From Acridotheres tristis (taxonomy: Eukaryota; Chordata; Aves; Passeriformes; Sturnidae): a stretch of 64,000 nucleotides of DNA. How positions within the stretch are numbered: position 1 is the first letter of the stretch; every line of letters begins with the position of its first letter. The stretch spans positions 11,163,444 to 11,227,443 of the forward strand of contig CM072896.1 in the NCBI GenBank assembly GCA_037013685.1, given 5' to 3'. The notes under the pieces were generated by a model, which saw only the letters and a list, made by a program, of their open reading frames with translations, searched no databases and was not told where the DNA came from. The position numbers were made by a program, and so were the translations under genes. Below, piece by piece: positions 35,083-47,000 of this stretch.

Positions 35083-35476
35083 ATCTCAGAATATTCTGTG
35101 CTGGAAGGGACCCATCAGGATCACTGAGTCCAGCTCCTGGCCCAGCACAGGACACCCCAAGGATCCCACCCTGTGCCTGACAACCTTGTCCAGACACTCC
35201 TTGAGCTCTGCCAGGCTGATGCTGTGACCACTTCTATGGACAGCCTGTTCCAGTGCCCAGCCACCCTCTGGGGGCAGAACCTTTTCCTGATGTCCAGCCT
35301 AAACCTCTCCTGACACAAGGTCAGGCCGTTCCCTCAGTCCTGTCACTGTCAGCACAGAGCAGAGATCAGAGCCTGCCCCTCCTCTTCCCCTCAGGGGGAA
35401 GTTGGAACTTCTCCCCTCAGTCTCCTCTTCTCCAGGCTGAACATAAAAAAGTGACCTCAGCTGCTCCTCACACGGC
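35083..35476 (-). repeat. CR1 LINE, 5'-truncated copy (3' end of the element)
   Basis: About 390 bp closely follow the reverse complement of the avian CR1 3' end. In order on the plus strand are an ATATTCTG-type terminus, CTGGAAGGGACCCATCAGGA, GACACCCCAAGGATCCCACC, CCTTGTCCAGACACTCCTTG, then GAACCTTTTCCTGATGTCCA, the CTGTCACTGTCA block, CCTGCCCCTCCTCTTCCCCT and GACCTCAGCTGCTCCTCA. The element is therefore on the minus strand with its 3' end at the left. Its 5' part is missing, as in most CR1 copies. The terminal octamer repeats are reduced. Divergence looks moderate, making it much younger than the 26.7 kb remnant. The variant is of the type common in neoavian birds. Confidence 0.93.
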
Positions 35477-38400
35477 TACATATGGCTGGTTTGTTTTACA
35501 TTGGCAGACAGGATTGGCTTCTTTACAGAAATATGACAAATGAAAGGGCAAATATGACAAAAGATGGGCAAAACATTGCTCTGGGATTCTCATCATGATA
35601 TGAGATAAAATTCAGAGCTCCACCATGAACTTCAAGATAAGGGAAATAAATCTAGTCTACAATAAAGATATCTGAAGGTCACATAAGTATGTCAGCCTAC
35701 TGTAAACATATAGCTTTTGAGATGAGATTCAAAGATAGCAAAACAGAGAAAATGTCATAAAAGGCAGATTAATAGGAGCAGAATATAAGGCTGTGCCAAA
35801 CATTTTAGAATTTCTTCTAAGTCTAGGGATGCTAGTTAAGAACCAGGGCTTGGATCTATTCAATTAATCTATGAAGACTCTATGTGGTGAGATGATAAAT
35901 CAGCTTCTCAAACACCAGCATTTTACATAAGCTTCACTTTCTTCAAAAAGTTACCAGTTAGTAGTTAATATTTATCTGAATAGTGAAAGAAGGTGCATTT
36001 TATCCCTTTCTTACTATCTGTGGTACTTCAAAGGATTTCCCCCAAATTAGATTACTGCAAAGAAAATAATAACCTGATGAGAGCTGAAGTGAAAGAAATG
36101 CATGGCACCTCTCAAGTAACAACAAGTGCTCATCTGGCTTTTCCATGACTGGCCAAGGCTGACATTCCAGCTGCAGAAACCAGTGAATCTTTCCCTTAGG
36201 AAACATATATATCATTTTTCCTCCCTTACAGGGAAAAAAAGGTGAAAAGAAAAATGTACAGTAATCCATGGAAAGAGAAAAAAGTCTAACATGAATTTTC
36301 AAATAGCAAATGAAATCATATTAATTTTTGGGAAATTATATATTTTTAGTTATCATAGGTGTTTGTAGAATATTAAAATGTACTTTCTGTTTGTAGTGAA
36401 CAGGAAAATAAGAATACACATTTTTTAATGCTGGCAAGTGTGTGCAGTTTGAAAAGGACAGCTGCTATTAAATATTTTTTCCCAGTAGGAAGTACTCTGA
36501 AGTCATCAGGCTTCCACATATAAGTAGGTCAAGAAAGACTTCTTCCAAAATTTTTACTTTTCAGCTGCAAACAGGAAACTATTCCTCATTTTCATGTCCA
36601 AAACGCCACACTAAACCTGACCTCGAGCTTATGTACAGTTTTACTTGACCTTTATTTAGAATCCCTTCTGCTAGAAAATTGCCTTTTGTTGTCACTAAAA
36701 ATATATTTCACTGTCAAGATGAGTCAGTATTCAAAAAGAAGAGCTTTCAATCCAGTGTAGAGGTGCAGTGTAATCCTGACTTCAGTAGTGTCAGGGGAAA
36801 TGTTTCCACCTATTCTGATACCACTAATATTTTCTTCCACCTACTTTATTATGTCAATTTGTTTCCTTAGGTTTTTTCCCTTCTGTTTTTTTCCCTCTGG
36901 ATTACAAAAAAAAAGCCCATTTTTCCCAAGGAGCAGCATATGTGTTTGTATATATAGAAGCATTCAGTTCTGCATTTATGCAGTGTCAGTTTCATTGTGT
37001 AACTGGCATTTTTCATCACTCCCATCTTTATGAAAGAAATAGTAATACTTTTGTTTCTCTTCAATTGCTTAACGTGTGCACAAAAGCAGAATTCACTAAC
37101 TTGCTTCTCATTCTGTTATTTCTTCTAAATATCTATAACCTATTTTTGTAGCAAGAACAGTGACCCTGTTTGCAGACAGCACACTTGATAGTGTAAGAAA
37201 TGCTCACTGGCCAGTTTTGTGTCTTGCTTCTCTCGTGACAGCAAATCTGATGTGAAAGTTTTGATAAGAGCTGGAACAATAGCAAAATAGAGATCTACGA
37301 AGTTAATGTTTTCTTTCTTTCCACCAGTTTAAAACATTCTAGGGTCTTTTTTTTCTCTAGACTGTCTCCCATACCATGAGCACTTTTCCTTTCTATTGGC
37401 AAGTACTTTTATATCCACTGCTTGTGGAGAGAAAAAAATCCTTATAACAAGTGTGAATCATCTTTGAAAGCAAAGTTGCAGGTGCAATTTACTGTTACTG
37501 CATCTGTAGAAATGGATATCTGGTACTTAAAGGCTCTGTACTGTGGTTTATTCAGCTGCAAAAAGGAAACAATATTTCTATCATACATGCTTTTGAAAGG
37601 ATAAATATTGAAGGGTGATTTGAGACCTGTGCTGACAGACTTTTCTTACACATTCATTAAAGGCCTTTTCTTTGACAATTGAGCCCAAAGAGGCCCAAAT
37701 CTGTGTGTATTAAGAGAGATAAAGGCTTTGCTGGTGCTGATCATAGCCCATGCAACTTTGGAAAGTTACACAGTGAAACTGCTGAGATTCTGGGCACAGA
37801 AGTCAAAAGTCCTTTACCTTGGAAACCTCTCTCATATGCTAAAATCTGTGGAAAGTAGAAATTTCCTAAAGATTCTTCTCAAAAGTTCAGGGTATTTCTA
37901 ACTTAGCAGTTCTTGAATATTTAGTGTATTTTGTGAAATCTGATTCCTAAAATTAGAGATATTTTTAAAGGGGAGGAAAAAAAAATCAAAGAAGTTGGGC
38001 AATAGTCTTGCTTTTTATGTCCAAGCAGTATTAACAAATTAAGACATATAGCAGCAGCTTGAAAACAAACTTGCATACTGTTTTGACATGTGCATCTCAT
38101 GGAAGGATTGCTAATTGGTGAAAATGCCAATCATTACAGAAAGTGATTCATGTTCAGGGGTGGATGATATCTACTGGTGCCACATGGCATAGAATCAATG
38201 CTGTGGGAACCAGTCATGTCCAATATTTGAAGTATTTGGGAGGAATTTCAGCATTCAAAATAGGACTTACATAGAAATAAGCACAAAAAAGGGAGAGTTG
38301 ATTTTTAGGGGAACATTGGCGTAAAGAAGAACAATAAATTGCTGAAAGAAAAAAAAAATCTATGTATCCATATTTTAAATTTTGTCAGAAAGGAAAAATT

Positions 38401-38728
38401 ATGCCTCTTGCCCACTCTGGGCTCACACAGTGGTGCTGAAGAATCACCAGGGCCAGTCAGCATGGGGGTGATGTGGTGTGAGTGCTGTAAGTGCCCAGCT
38501 GTTCGATGACAGCTGGATTAGGTGGGGTTCCCTAACGCCCTGGGAGAGGGGTGTTGCTGCCTCTGGGGGGACACAGCCCCAGGACACGGCTGCTGGGGTG
38601 CAGTGGCTGTCTGTGCTGTGCTAAGAGAGGGTGGGAAAGGGACTGGGTGAGCCAGAGCTCTCTTCTTCCCCAAATGTTCCCCTGCGCTCTCAGCACTGAA
38701 AGATATTGCTGTGCATCTTATAAAAATT

Positions 38729-38744
38729 AAAAAAAAAAAAAAAA
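38729..38744. repeat. Poly-A run (A16)
   Basis: Sixteen A bases following ATAAAAATT and directly after a GC-richer segment. A homopolymer microsatellite is the simplest reading; a retrocopy tail is possible but unsupported. Confidence 0.85.
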
Positions 38745-40712
38745 TCACATAGTCTTTTGCCCACCCTTGCCTCCCAAGACTGGAGACAAAGCTCACCTCA
38801 ATGTCTGGGGACCTGTCAGCTCTGTGAGCCAGGACATTGTTTGGTTTGTGTTCTGCCAAAGTTCATTCTCCTGATTTGTCACTTATCCTCTCGATGCGAT
38901 GACGTGCTGGGTGCTGCTGTCAGAGGTGCCTCTGCAGCCTCCCCAGGCTGCTGTGGCAGCAGGAGCAGCACGGCTCAGTGGGGATCAATGGCTGGGAATT
39001 GACTCAGTTGTCAGGACAGGCACTGCTCTGCTAGAAGCAGACAGGCAAGACTTGTCATAGCCATTAAATCTAGCGAGATACAGAACATGCTCTTGTCTGT
39101 CAGGAACAAAGAGCAACTGAAGTTTCATTAACAGGGCATTCTCAAATGCTTGTGAACATTATAAAATAAGCTTCTATTCACACGAGGTCAACAATTTGCC
39201 TTCTCCATCAGCTGTTAGTCACAGCCCCTTGGTGTTAGAGCTCACAATTTGCTAAGCAGTGGCCATGCTAGGGCATATTTAACTGAAAAATGAGAAACCT
39301 CAAGAGATTTTCGCTTGAATTGTAAAGAACATTTTAATAAAGTCTCTAAATGAAACATAAGCTAAAATGTGTTGCAGCAACAAAGGGCTGATTTTCAAAT
39401 GGAGGACAACTCAGTGCTCTTGGGAGTTGGGGTAGGGAAGAAATTCAGCTACTTCAGAGTTTCACAGATTACCAAGACATAATTTTGTTAATGGAGTAGT
39501 GGGCAGAACTTTTTCTTTCTGCATCCTTTGGAGTGAATTCTCTGCCTTGGAGATTTCTCCAGGTACTAGAGAAAATACCTCAGTGAGCTTTTCTGAATCA
39601 CAAGTTTGCTGGCTTGTAATTTTCAGGCTGAAGGAGGAGAGCTATTTTTAAATATATGAACCTCTATTTCTCCCCTTATAGATCAGTTCAAAGTACTGCA
39701 ATTTGTCCTAGCGAGGAAGAGTGGAGATAACTACACTGGTGGGAAGCTTTGTGTGTAATTATGGAAGTTGCCTTCAGAGTAAATAGAGAGGTTTTAAATG
39801 GCTCAGTTTGGAATTGTACTATATTGTATATGGCTTAACTAATATTTATGAAAAGGGCTGTTCTTCATTTTCACATATATCTAATTCATGTCATTTAACA
39901 CATATGAAACTTAAAAATAATTGCACTATGTGCATTTAGCTCTTAAAACCAGTAATGAGGCAACTTTAAAATCTGAAAATACCATGGTAATACTGAGAAA
40001 ATGGATAATTCCAACAAATGAATCTACAAAAAGAATACCTGTTGATTTAGGGAGATTTTTTAACTTACAAATTAGGGGTCATCAGAGTCTTGTTTCTTCT
40101 ATGCAGATGGTGTTATTAAATAATGGATGACATGCCATACTTTGGATCAGTTCAATAAAACCATGTAGGACGATTAAAAGGACAGGATCTCACTGATTTT
40201 TTTCTTTTTTTTTTTGTGAAGATCTTACATTCATTTTGGTGAAAATCTTACCACCCCAATGAAACAACTGGAAGGAGTTACAAGGCAAATTCTGCCCTCA
40301 GTTACAGCAATTCTAAGGCAGAGTAACTGACTCCATCTGTTCTGGGTTTAGCACTTGGAGCAAGAGCTAAGTTTTGTCAGGAGTCAATATCAATTCCATT
40401 CATTCCAAAGGGCTTATTTTGGATTTATTTTTTTGTTGAGCCATTTGTTATTTTATTGATGCTAATATAAGATGGCAGTGAATGCGTGCTATTTTTGCAT
40501 GTGATTCATCTATATACTTTTCCTGTATACTGTTTTTACAACAATTTGTGTAACTGTAGCTTTTTTATAAACAGATCAAAAAAGTCACCTGTGTGCTACA
40601 ATGCCATGCCTTTTACAAATGTGGTTGATTTATAGTCTAAGAGGGCTAGCTGAAATTCTTTGCAGAATCATTATACCTCCTGACCTTCCAAGCACTTTAT
40701 CATTTACTGTGA

Positions 40713-40737
40713 TTTTTTTTTTTTTTTTTTTTTTTTT
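40713..40737. repeat. Poly-T run (T25)
   Basis: Twenty-five consecutive T bases between GTGA and GCTAGAAG. Flanks are unique AT-rich DNA and no recognised element abuts it. Confidence 0.9.
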
Positions 40738-43700
40738 GCTAGAAGACTTTCCTCTTTTGCTTCCCCTTCCCTGAAATTTGTGCACTCTAGCAGCAGTCAC
40801 CAGAACTGCAGGTATTAAGGCACGGGGTACAGAATCACAGGAATCCAATAATCTCCTGACCGTGATAGATTGTAGCTCGTGAGAATTAGTCTGAGCATTG
40901 TTTGATAGTTACAGTTTTGCACACAGTAGCTCTAAAAAATGCTCATTGCTGAGGAACTTACACCCACCCCTGCAAGCAACTAGAATTCAAATGAATGGTA
41001 ATGAGAATTGTTCGTGCATCAGAAGGAGAAGAGAATGCAAGAAAAGTGATTTCTCTCCTGAAGCAGCCTGTCTCCTTGACTGTCAGGAGAAGGAACATAT
41101 ACCTTAGGAAATCAGTCTTCTCTTGTTAATTCCAGCTGAAATGGCTCAAAAAGGTTTCTTCTAAGTGTTTTGACAGAAAGAACAGAGAAGGATAAGAGAT
41201 CTATTCCTCTGATACTTCAGCTGGAACTAACAGAGGAAGGCTTTTAAAAAGAATATAGTGAGGGGGATGCATAGTCAAAATGGGAGCTTACACATTGTTA
41301 TCCAAGTTAAAATAAAACTTCAACATCTGCAAAATTCAAAACAAAATAAAAATAAGGAAAATCTTGCTGAAAAACAGAAGCCTCTTAACAAGTGGACTTA
41401 AAGACTTAGTCCTCTTGTCCAGTGCCTAGAAAAAAAAGGGCTCACAAAGGTTGGTGCTGACAGCATATCTTATGAGAGGAAGTCAGGAAGGTCCTCATGC
41501 ACCAAATGCAAAGCAAATAAGCATTTTAATTCAATCTGTCAAAATTAATTAGAAACAAGATTATAAAAGCTCCTCACAATCAGATGAAGCATTAGCTTGT
41601 TAACGTTAATTCCCATTCTGTTGTTGTGATAAACTGAGTCATAGCTATTTGCTTTGCAGCTGATCAACTGCTCTGCAGAAAGTTTGAGTAGAAAATATCT
41701 ATCTGAAGTGACAAGCTGTGGAGAGGGAGGCAAGGTCTTGCTGCAGCTTCTGCTGCAGGAACTCTGTCCCCACCCCAGAGAGCAGCACAGCTTTCAGGGA
41801 AGAGGGATGGGAGAGGGTCCCCAGTGTATCTTATGAGGAACTCCTGAGAAATTGCATTGTGACGCATCTGCCTTGAGCTTCCAAGCAGATCAGATCCACA
41901 GCTCCTTGCTTACAGCTGTATTTCACAGCAGAACTCCTTGATCTGCTCTGGATGTGCATTCAGGAGGCAGCTCCAGCCTGGCACAGCTCTCACCTCTGGT
42001 TCCAGGTGCAATTCCCTCTCACCTGGAGGCACAGCAGGCACGGGAACATTCAGGCTCATTTGTGTGGAGTGGACCGGCCCTTGTGTGAATGAAATCATAT
42101 CCCAAACTCACTGCATGGCTCGTGTCAGGTCTGATCTGACCAGTTGTGTAGAGTTGCACAGCCCACTGTGTGGTGTCTCAGAACTGCAGCGTGCCCAGGC
42201 TCAGTGCAGGGAGCTTTGGTCCAGGAGATGTCTATTGTGATCAGACCTGTCTGATACTAGGAAAATATTTGAAGTGTGTCATTACTGAAATAGGTAGCAG
42301 ATTATTATTCTGTGCTTACAGATGACAGATATGTTAATAGAGGAAGACTGAGAAAGCAATCCAAGACATAATATTCATTTTGCAGTTGCACCATAGTGGA
42401 AGCATCCAAGTACTTATGCTTAAAAAACAGGATCTAGCTTTTCTATGTGCAAAAGTAAAACTATCACCATAAATACATGGCTGTTTTGTTAAATCTGTAG
42501 CAACACAGCCTAAAGCAAAAACATAGATAAGTAGGTGTATTTACTGCTATGTAAGAAGTTAAAGTAAAAATGTAGTTTTCAGCTATACTTTGTGTGCTTG
42601 GAAAAATGGGTGAACGTGCATAAAAGGAGCACAGTTGGCATTTTACCCTGTTAAGAATAAAGCACAAGTCATCTGCATTATTAGCCACTAATCTCCTTAG
42701 GTTCCTAATCATATCCCTGTGCATGCTAAGAAGCAACCTGGGCTGGGAAGAGACGTGTCAAAGTGGTGGATGCCTTAGTATCCCTGTAATTGGGAAAGAG
42801 TAGTGAAGATATTTCATTTCTGCCTTATTTCCTAAAGTGACATGGTAAGTTAGTTGTCCTTGTACCATCCCTAACTCGTTGAGACAGCAGTGAATTCAAC
42901 CAAAAAACCCCTCATGCTGCCAGGTGAGTTACTGGCTGGTTTTTTTTACATAATAGCCTAGGTGTTAAAGCACTGATCTCTGAAGGCAAAGATCAGGATT
43001 TTTGCCTCCTCTTAGCCCAAGAGGGTTTGAAACCCTTGTTTCTATTTCCTAAAAATATCCTAGCAGGCACAATAGAGATCAGCCTGTGTTGAGGCTGTGC
43101 TTTCTCTCCTCAATCCTCCTTCTGAGGTCGTACTGTTTTGTGAGAATTAGAGTTGGGGAAATGGCAGTAGAAAAATATTATATTCAATCTGGACTGCATA
43201 TGGCTGTAAATGGGTCATATTTTAATATTATTTTTATTCCTTCCTTATATTTTAAAATCTAAGGTATTACTGAATTGACAGTCAAAGATAACTAAATATT
43301 ATGATGTTTTTACATTCCTCTTTAAATTCGTGTGGCAACTTATGGAACAATCTGATCCAGAGTTGTTTTATCTGCATTTTCATGGATCATTAACAAACAG
43401 CATTTTCTGCATCACACAAAGTGTAAGTCTCCCAGTTGAGCTGGGAGGACCAAGCCCTAACGACCAATCACAATTTTTAATCACTCCAGTTCCCACTGAT
43501 ACTTGCCAAGATACAGAATATCAATAGTAATTTAACTATGTCATAGCAGCCTGTACGTGTTTATTTTTTACTACTGAGTTTTAACTAAATGGGAATGAAC
43601 CTCATATGCAGTCATTTGTGCAGCAAGTGTAACCATCTTTTATGCATTTGAAACTTTTGGATGCCTGCAGTACATGAAAAGCACTCTATGGGTACTTGCA

Positions 43701-44050
43701 TTATTGCATATTTCATTATAATGTAATTCTGTATTAGATATTCTATTTATGCAGAATCCAAAAATAGTTCATGCTGTGTAGCAATGCAAATTTCAGTGAA
43801 TAATCCACAAAGAATTTCAAAGCCTTAACCATTTCTGACATGCACTATTCTGTATCTTTAATGAGGACTCAACCTTTGAACAAATTATACCGGTCTTTTT
43901 ATGAGTAAAAACCACTTCTGTGCTTTCCAATTAAAGAACAGTCTATCACTTCTTACCTTAGTGATATTGGAAATATTAGGAGTTATTGTTACTACTCAAA
44001 ATTCCTCAAACCGGTTTTAGATGTTCCATCAACAGTAGAAGGGTAAATCA

Positions 44051-47000
44051 GGTTTCTGCACTCGAAGGCTGTGCCCCCCTTCCCAGAGAATGGGACAGCA
44101 TCAGCAGGTTCATGGCCCGGGCTATGTAGGATAGTGCTCAGGAAAAATCCATTTTCCTCATACTTCATCTCAAGGAATCCAACTTAAACCAAGGTAGAAG
44201 GAAGGGAATTTCCCACAGCGTGGGGAAGCAGTGGATGTGAGTAGGGATGCTTGTTTTACCTGGAGCATCTAAGGCTGAAGGCCCCGAAGCCAAAGGTGTG
44301 CAGTGAAGGCGTGCAGGTGTGCCCTGCCAGCTCCTGTTGTGTGAGCCCAGACTGCAGGGCTGTGCTCAGGGATGTTCTGCTCGTGTGCCAGGAGCTGAGA
44401 TGACACCACAGCTCCTTAGAGAAACAAGCAGCAAAATGAAACAAGGGGGGGAACCTCCTCTTGAACTATTTAAGAGATGTTGCAGAAAGCTGGAGCTTTC
44501 TGCTTTTTAAAATAGATAGCACTGACCAGAAGTCTGCCTACTAAGGATAAATAACAATTTAGTGAATCAGTTCAGAAAATCACCAGCTTGCTTTTAGCAA
44601 ATTGAATAAAACATTCCCTATGAACTCCTAAAGAACAAAGAGCAAAGCACTCCAAGTCCATCAGCACTAGGAATTTTTAAAAGTTTGAATGAGATTTTAC
44701 TATTCATAGCACAACTGTTCAGTGCATAATTACATGGAAGAACAAAATAAAAATATCTGTAGAATTGTCTGCCTAAATAAGACACCCTTTGCAATATTTT
44801 AAATTTGTATTTAAGAGATTAAAACCTTTTTTTTTTGGGCATAATAGCACAAGTTAAAAAATTTGAAGAAAATAATCAGATAAAAATACTTATCCCATTC
44901 CTTCATGCATTTAAGTATGCATTTCAAGAAGCTTGTATTATAGTGTAAGATGAAAGATTGCCTTTGTCTTGGGACTTTTACATCCTCTGACAATAGTTAA
45001 AGTGAGTTGGATCAGTCAGATGTGAAGATCTGCTGCAATACCTCATGCAAACTTGTAGTCAGCCCTGTATCAGTGTATCATTATAGATAATTTCTCTGAT
45101 CTATCCTCTCCACCTTTCCCGGGCATCCCCTGGAGAAGAAGAGCTGAATTAAGAACTGGTACTAAGCCTGGTTGATTCACAGTCTATCTGAATGCAGGAT
45201 GATGTTCATGTTTCAGTGAATCATGTGCCCATTTCAATATCAGAAATAGAAAATGGCTCTTGAGTTTCTCTACTGCTAAAAATTGCTTCATTTTGAATTG
45301 CTGATTGCCAGAGTGTTCTTAAAATTAGAGGCAAAAAGATTTTTTTCCTCTCACATTTGCACATTTGCCTCAGCCTTATTGGTTAGGGTGCTAAAGTAGT
45401 TTAACTAAACTTGAAACTCTCATAGCCAACACAAACTGAGGGGACCAGTGGTGCTTTTTCTAGAGCAGCCACCTAAAACAGGGAGGATGCCAATAATACA
45501 GACCAAGTTTCCAAATAAGATTTTTATGGAGGGTCTTGTTCACACCTACTTGAAGGCACTGGAATGTATTATTGACTTTACAAGGAGTTTGCATTCAGAT
45601 ATTAACTTTCTGTAAAAGAGTTCAATTCAACAATATTTTCTGATGGAAAATCATTAATGTGCTCTTTGCCATTCCTGGTTGATAACATTAATCATCCTGA
45701 TTCCTTTAGTCTCACAGCTTTTACCGGAATACCACTGTAATTTAATATTAATAACAGCCCCTTACTAGGAAGTATTACCAATTTCTTGCCTAGGTGATGT
45801 TATATTTAGCAATATCTTGCTGTGACAATTGCTGCTGTGAAAGAAGTGCCATTTATAGATGGCATTACAGATGCAATAGGCATTCCAATATACATTAAAT
45901 GTCTGGAAACACAACAGTGGAAGATACACATGCAGAAAAACACTTTAAAACACTTTAGATGTACTGCAAAGTAACTTTTTGCATGTACAGAGGTGTAAAT
46001 GAAATAATGAGAGACTTGAAAGAGGGTTTTAAGCTATGCTTGATTAAATCTGTGCTATAAGCTTCTGGTACTCTTATGTCATACTTGGGTCTCTTGGGTG
46101 CTATTAACTATTGTCAGCCAACAAACTATAATTTCATGCTTGAGTGGACTAATACAAGCCTAGGCTTCTGCTTTGTACAGTCAGCCTTCAGTTTGCTGTA
46201 ATAATAAAGTGAGAAGGGGAGGGAAATAAAGAATTGTCACACAGAATGATAATACTTATCAGTAAAATCAGATACTATGATGGTTTAAGCTATAATTTGT
46301 TTGGGTCAATAAACTGAGTCCATTTACTTCACTAAGCTGTAGATCAACTCCAGATTTTGTATTTTCATTTGACAGGTACTGTAACAGGCAGCTATGCAGG
46401 TAGAAGTAAGCTGCAGAACTGGAAAGTGTTTTTTGTTTGGTTTGGGTTTTTTTGTTTTGTTTTTGTTTGATTGCTTTTTAGTTTTTTTTTTTGGAGTGGA
46501 TTTGTACTAGAAAGACTAAAGTGTGTTTCCTCTATGAACAGTTCTATTTTTAAATTATAAAACCCCATATGAGATGATGTTTGTGATTTCTATCCATTGC
46601 AAGTTCTAATAATTTTAATATATTACATGAAAGAAAGTGATATAGTTGCACAAAGAGCCATGTATTTATTTTGGGCCATCTAGAATCTGTGAGAAGTCTC
46701 TGTATTCAGCTGAGGTCCTTGTTATGAGAAATTCAGAGAACAGCACACACAGAAGCTATAATATGTCATGTGAGCCAGGATGTTACACAGCAAAGCTGGT
46801 AATTCTAAGCAATTGTCCACAATAACCTCTAGGTCAGGTTCTGCCTTTGCTGTGCAAAACTTAAAAAAAAAAAAAAATCAATGAGCATTTGATGCAAAGA
46901 ATAGAAAACCAGGCCCAGCATCTGTGATAGATGACAACAAGGATTTGGTAAGAGCTTCCAGAAAAGCACTTCCCTGCTCCTCAGACTGCAACAATAATGA

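Larger units (their letters stand above)
35477..44050. other. Non-coding stretch with two GC-rich patches and homopolymer runs
   Basis: Mostly AT-rich unique sequence. GC-richer patches at about 38400-39030 and 41720-42240 have several overlapping open frames of about 60 to 113 codons on both strands and no recognisable domain. The first patch contains a few CpGs, far from a CpG island, and an A16 run at 38729-38744. A T25 run lies at 40713-40737. The segment 43590-43800 has the even, ATTTGCAT-like texture often seen in conserved non-coding DNA, which I cannot test here. Confidence 0.55.
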
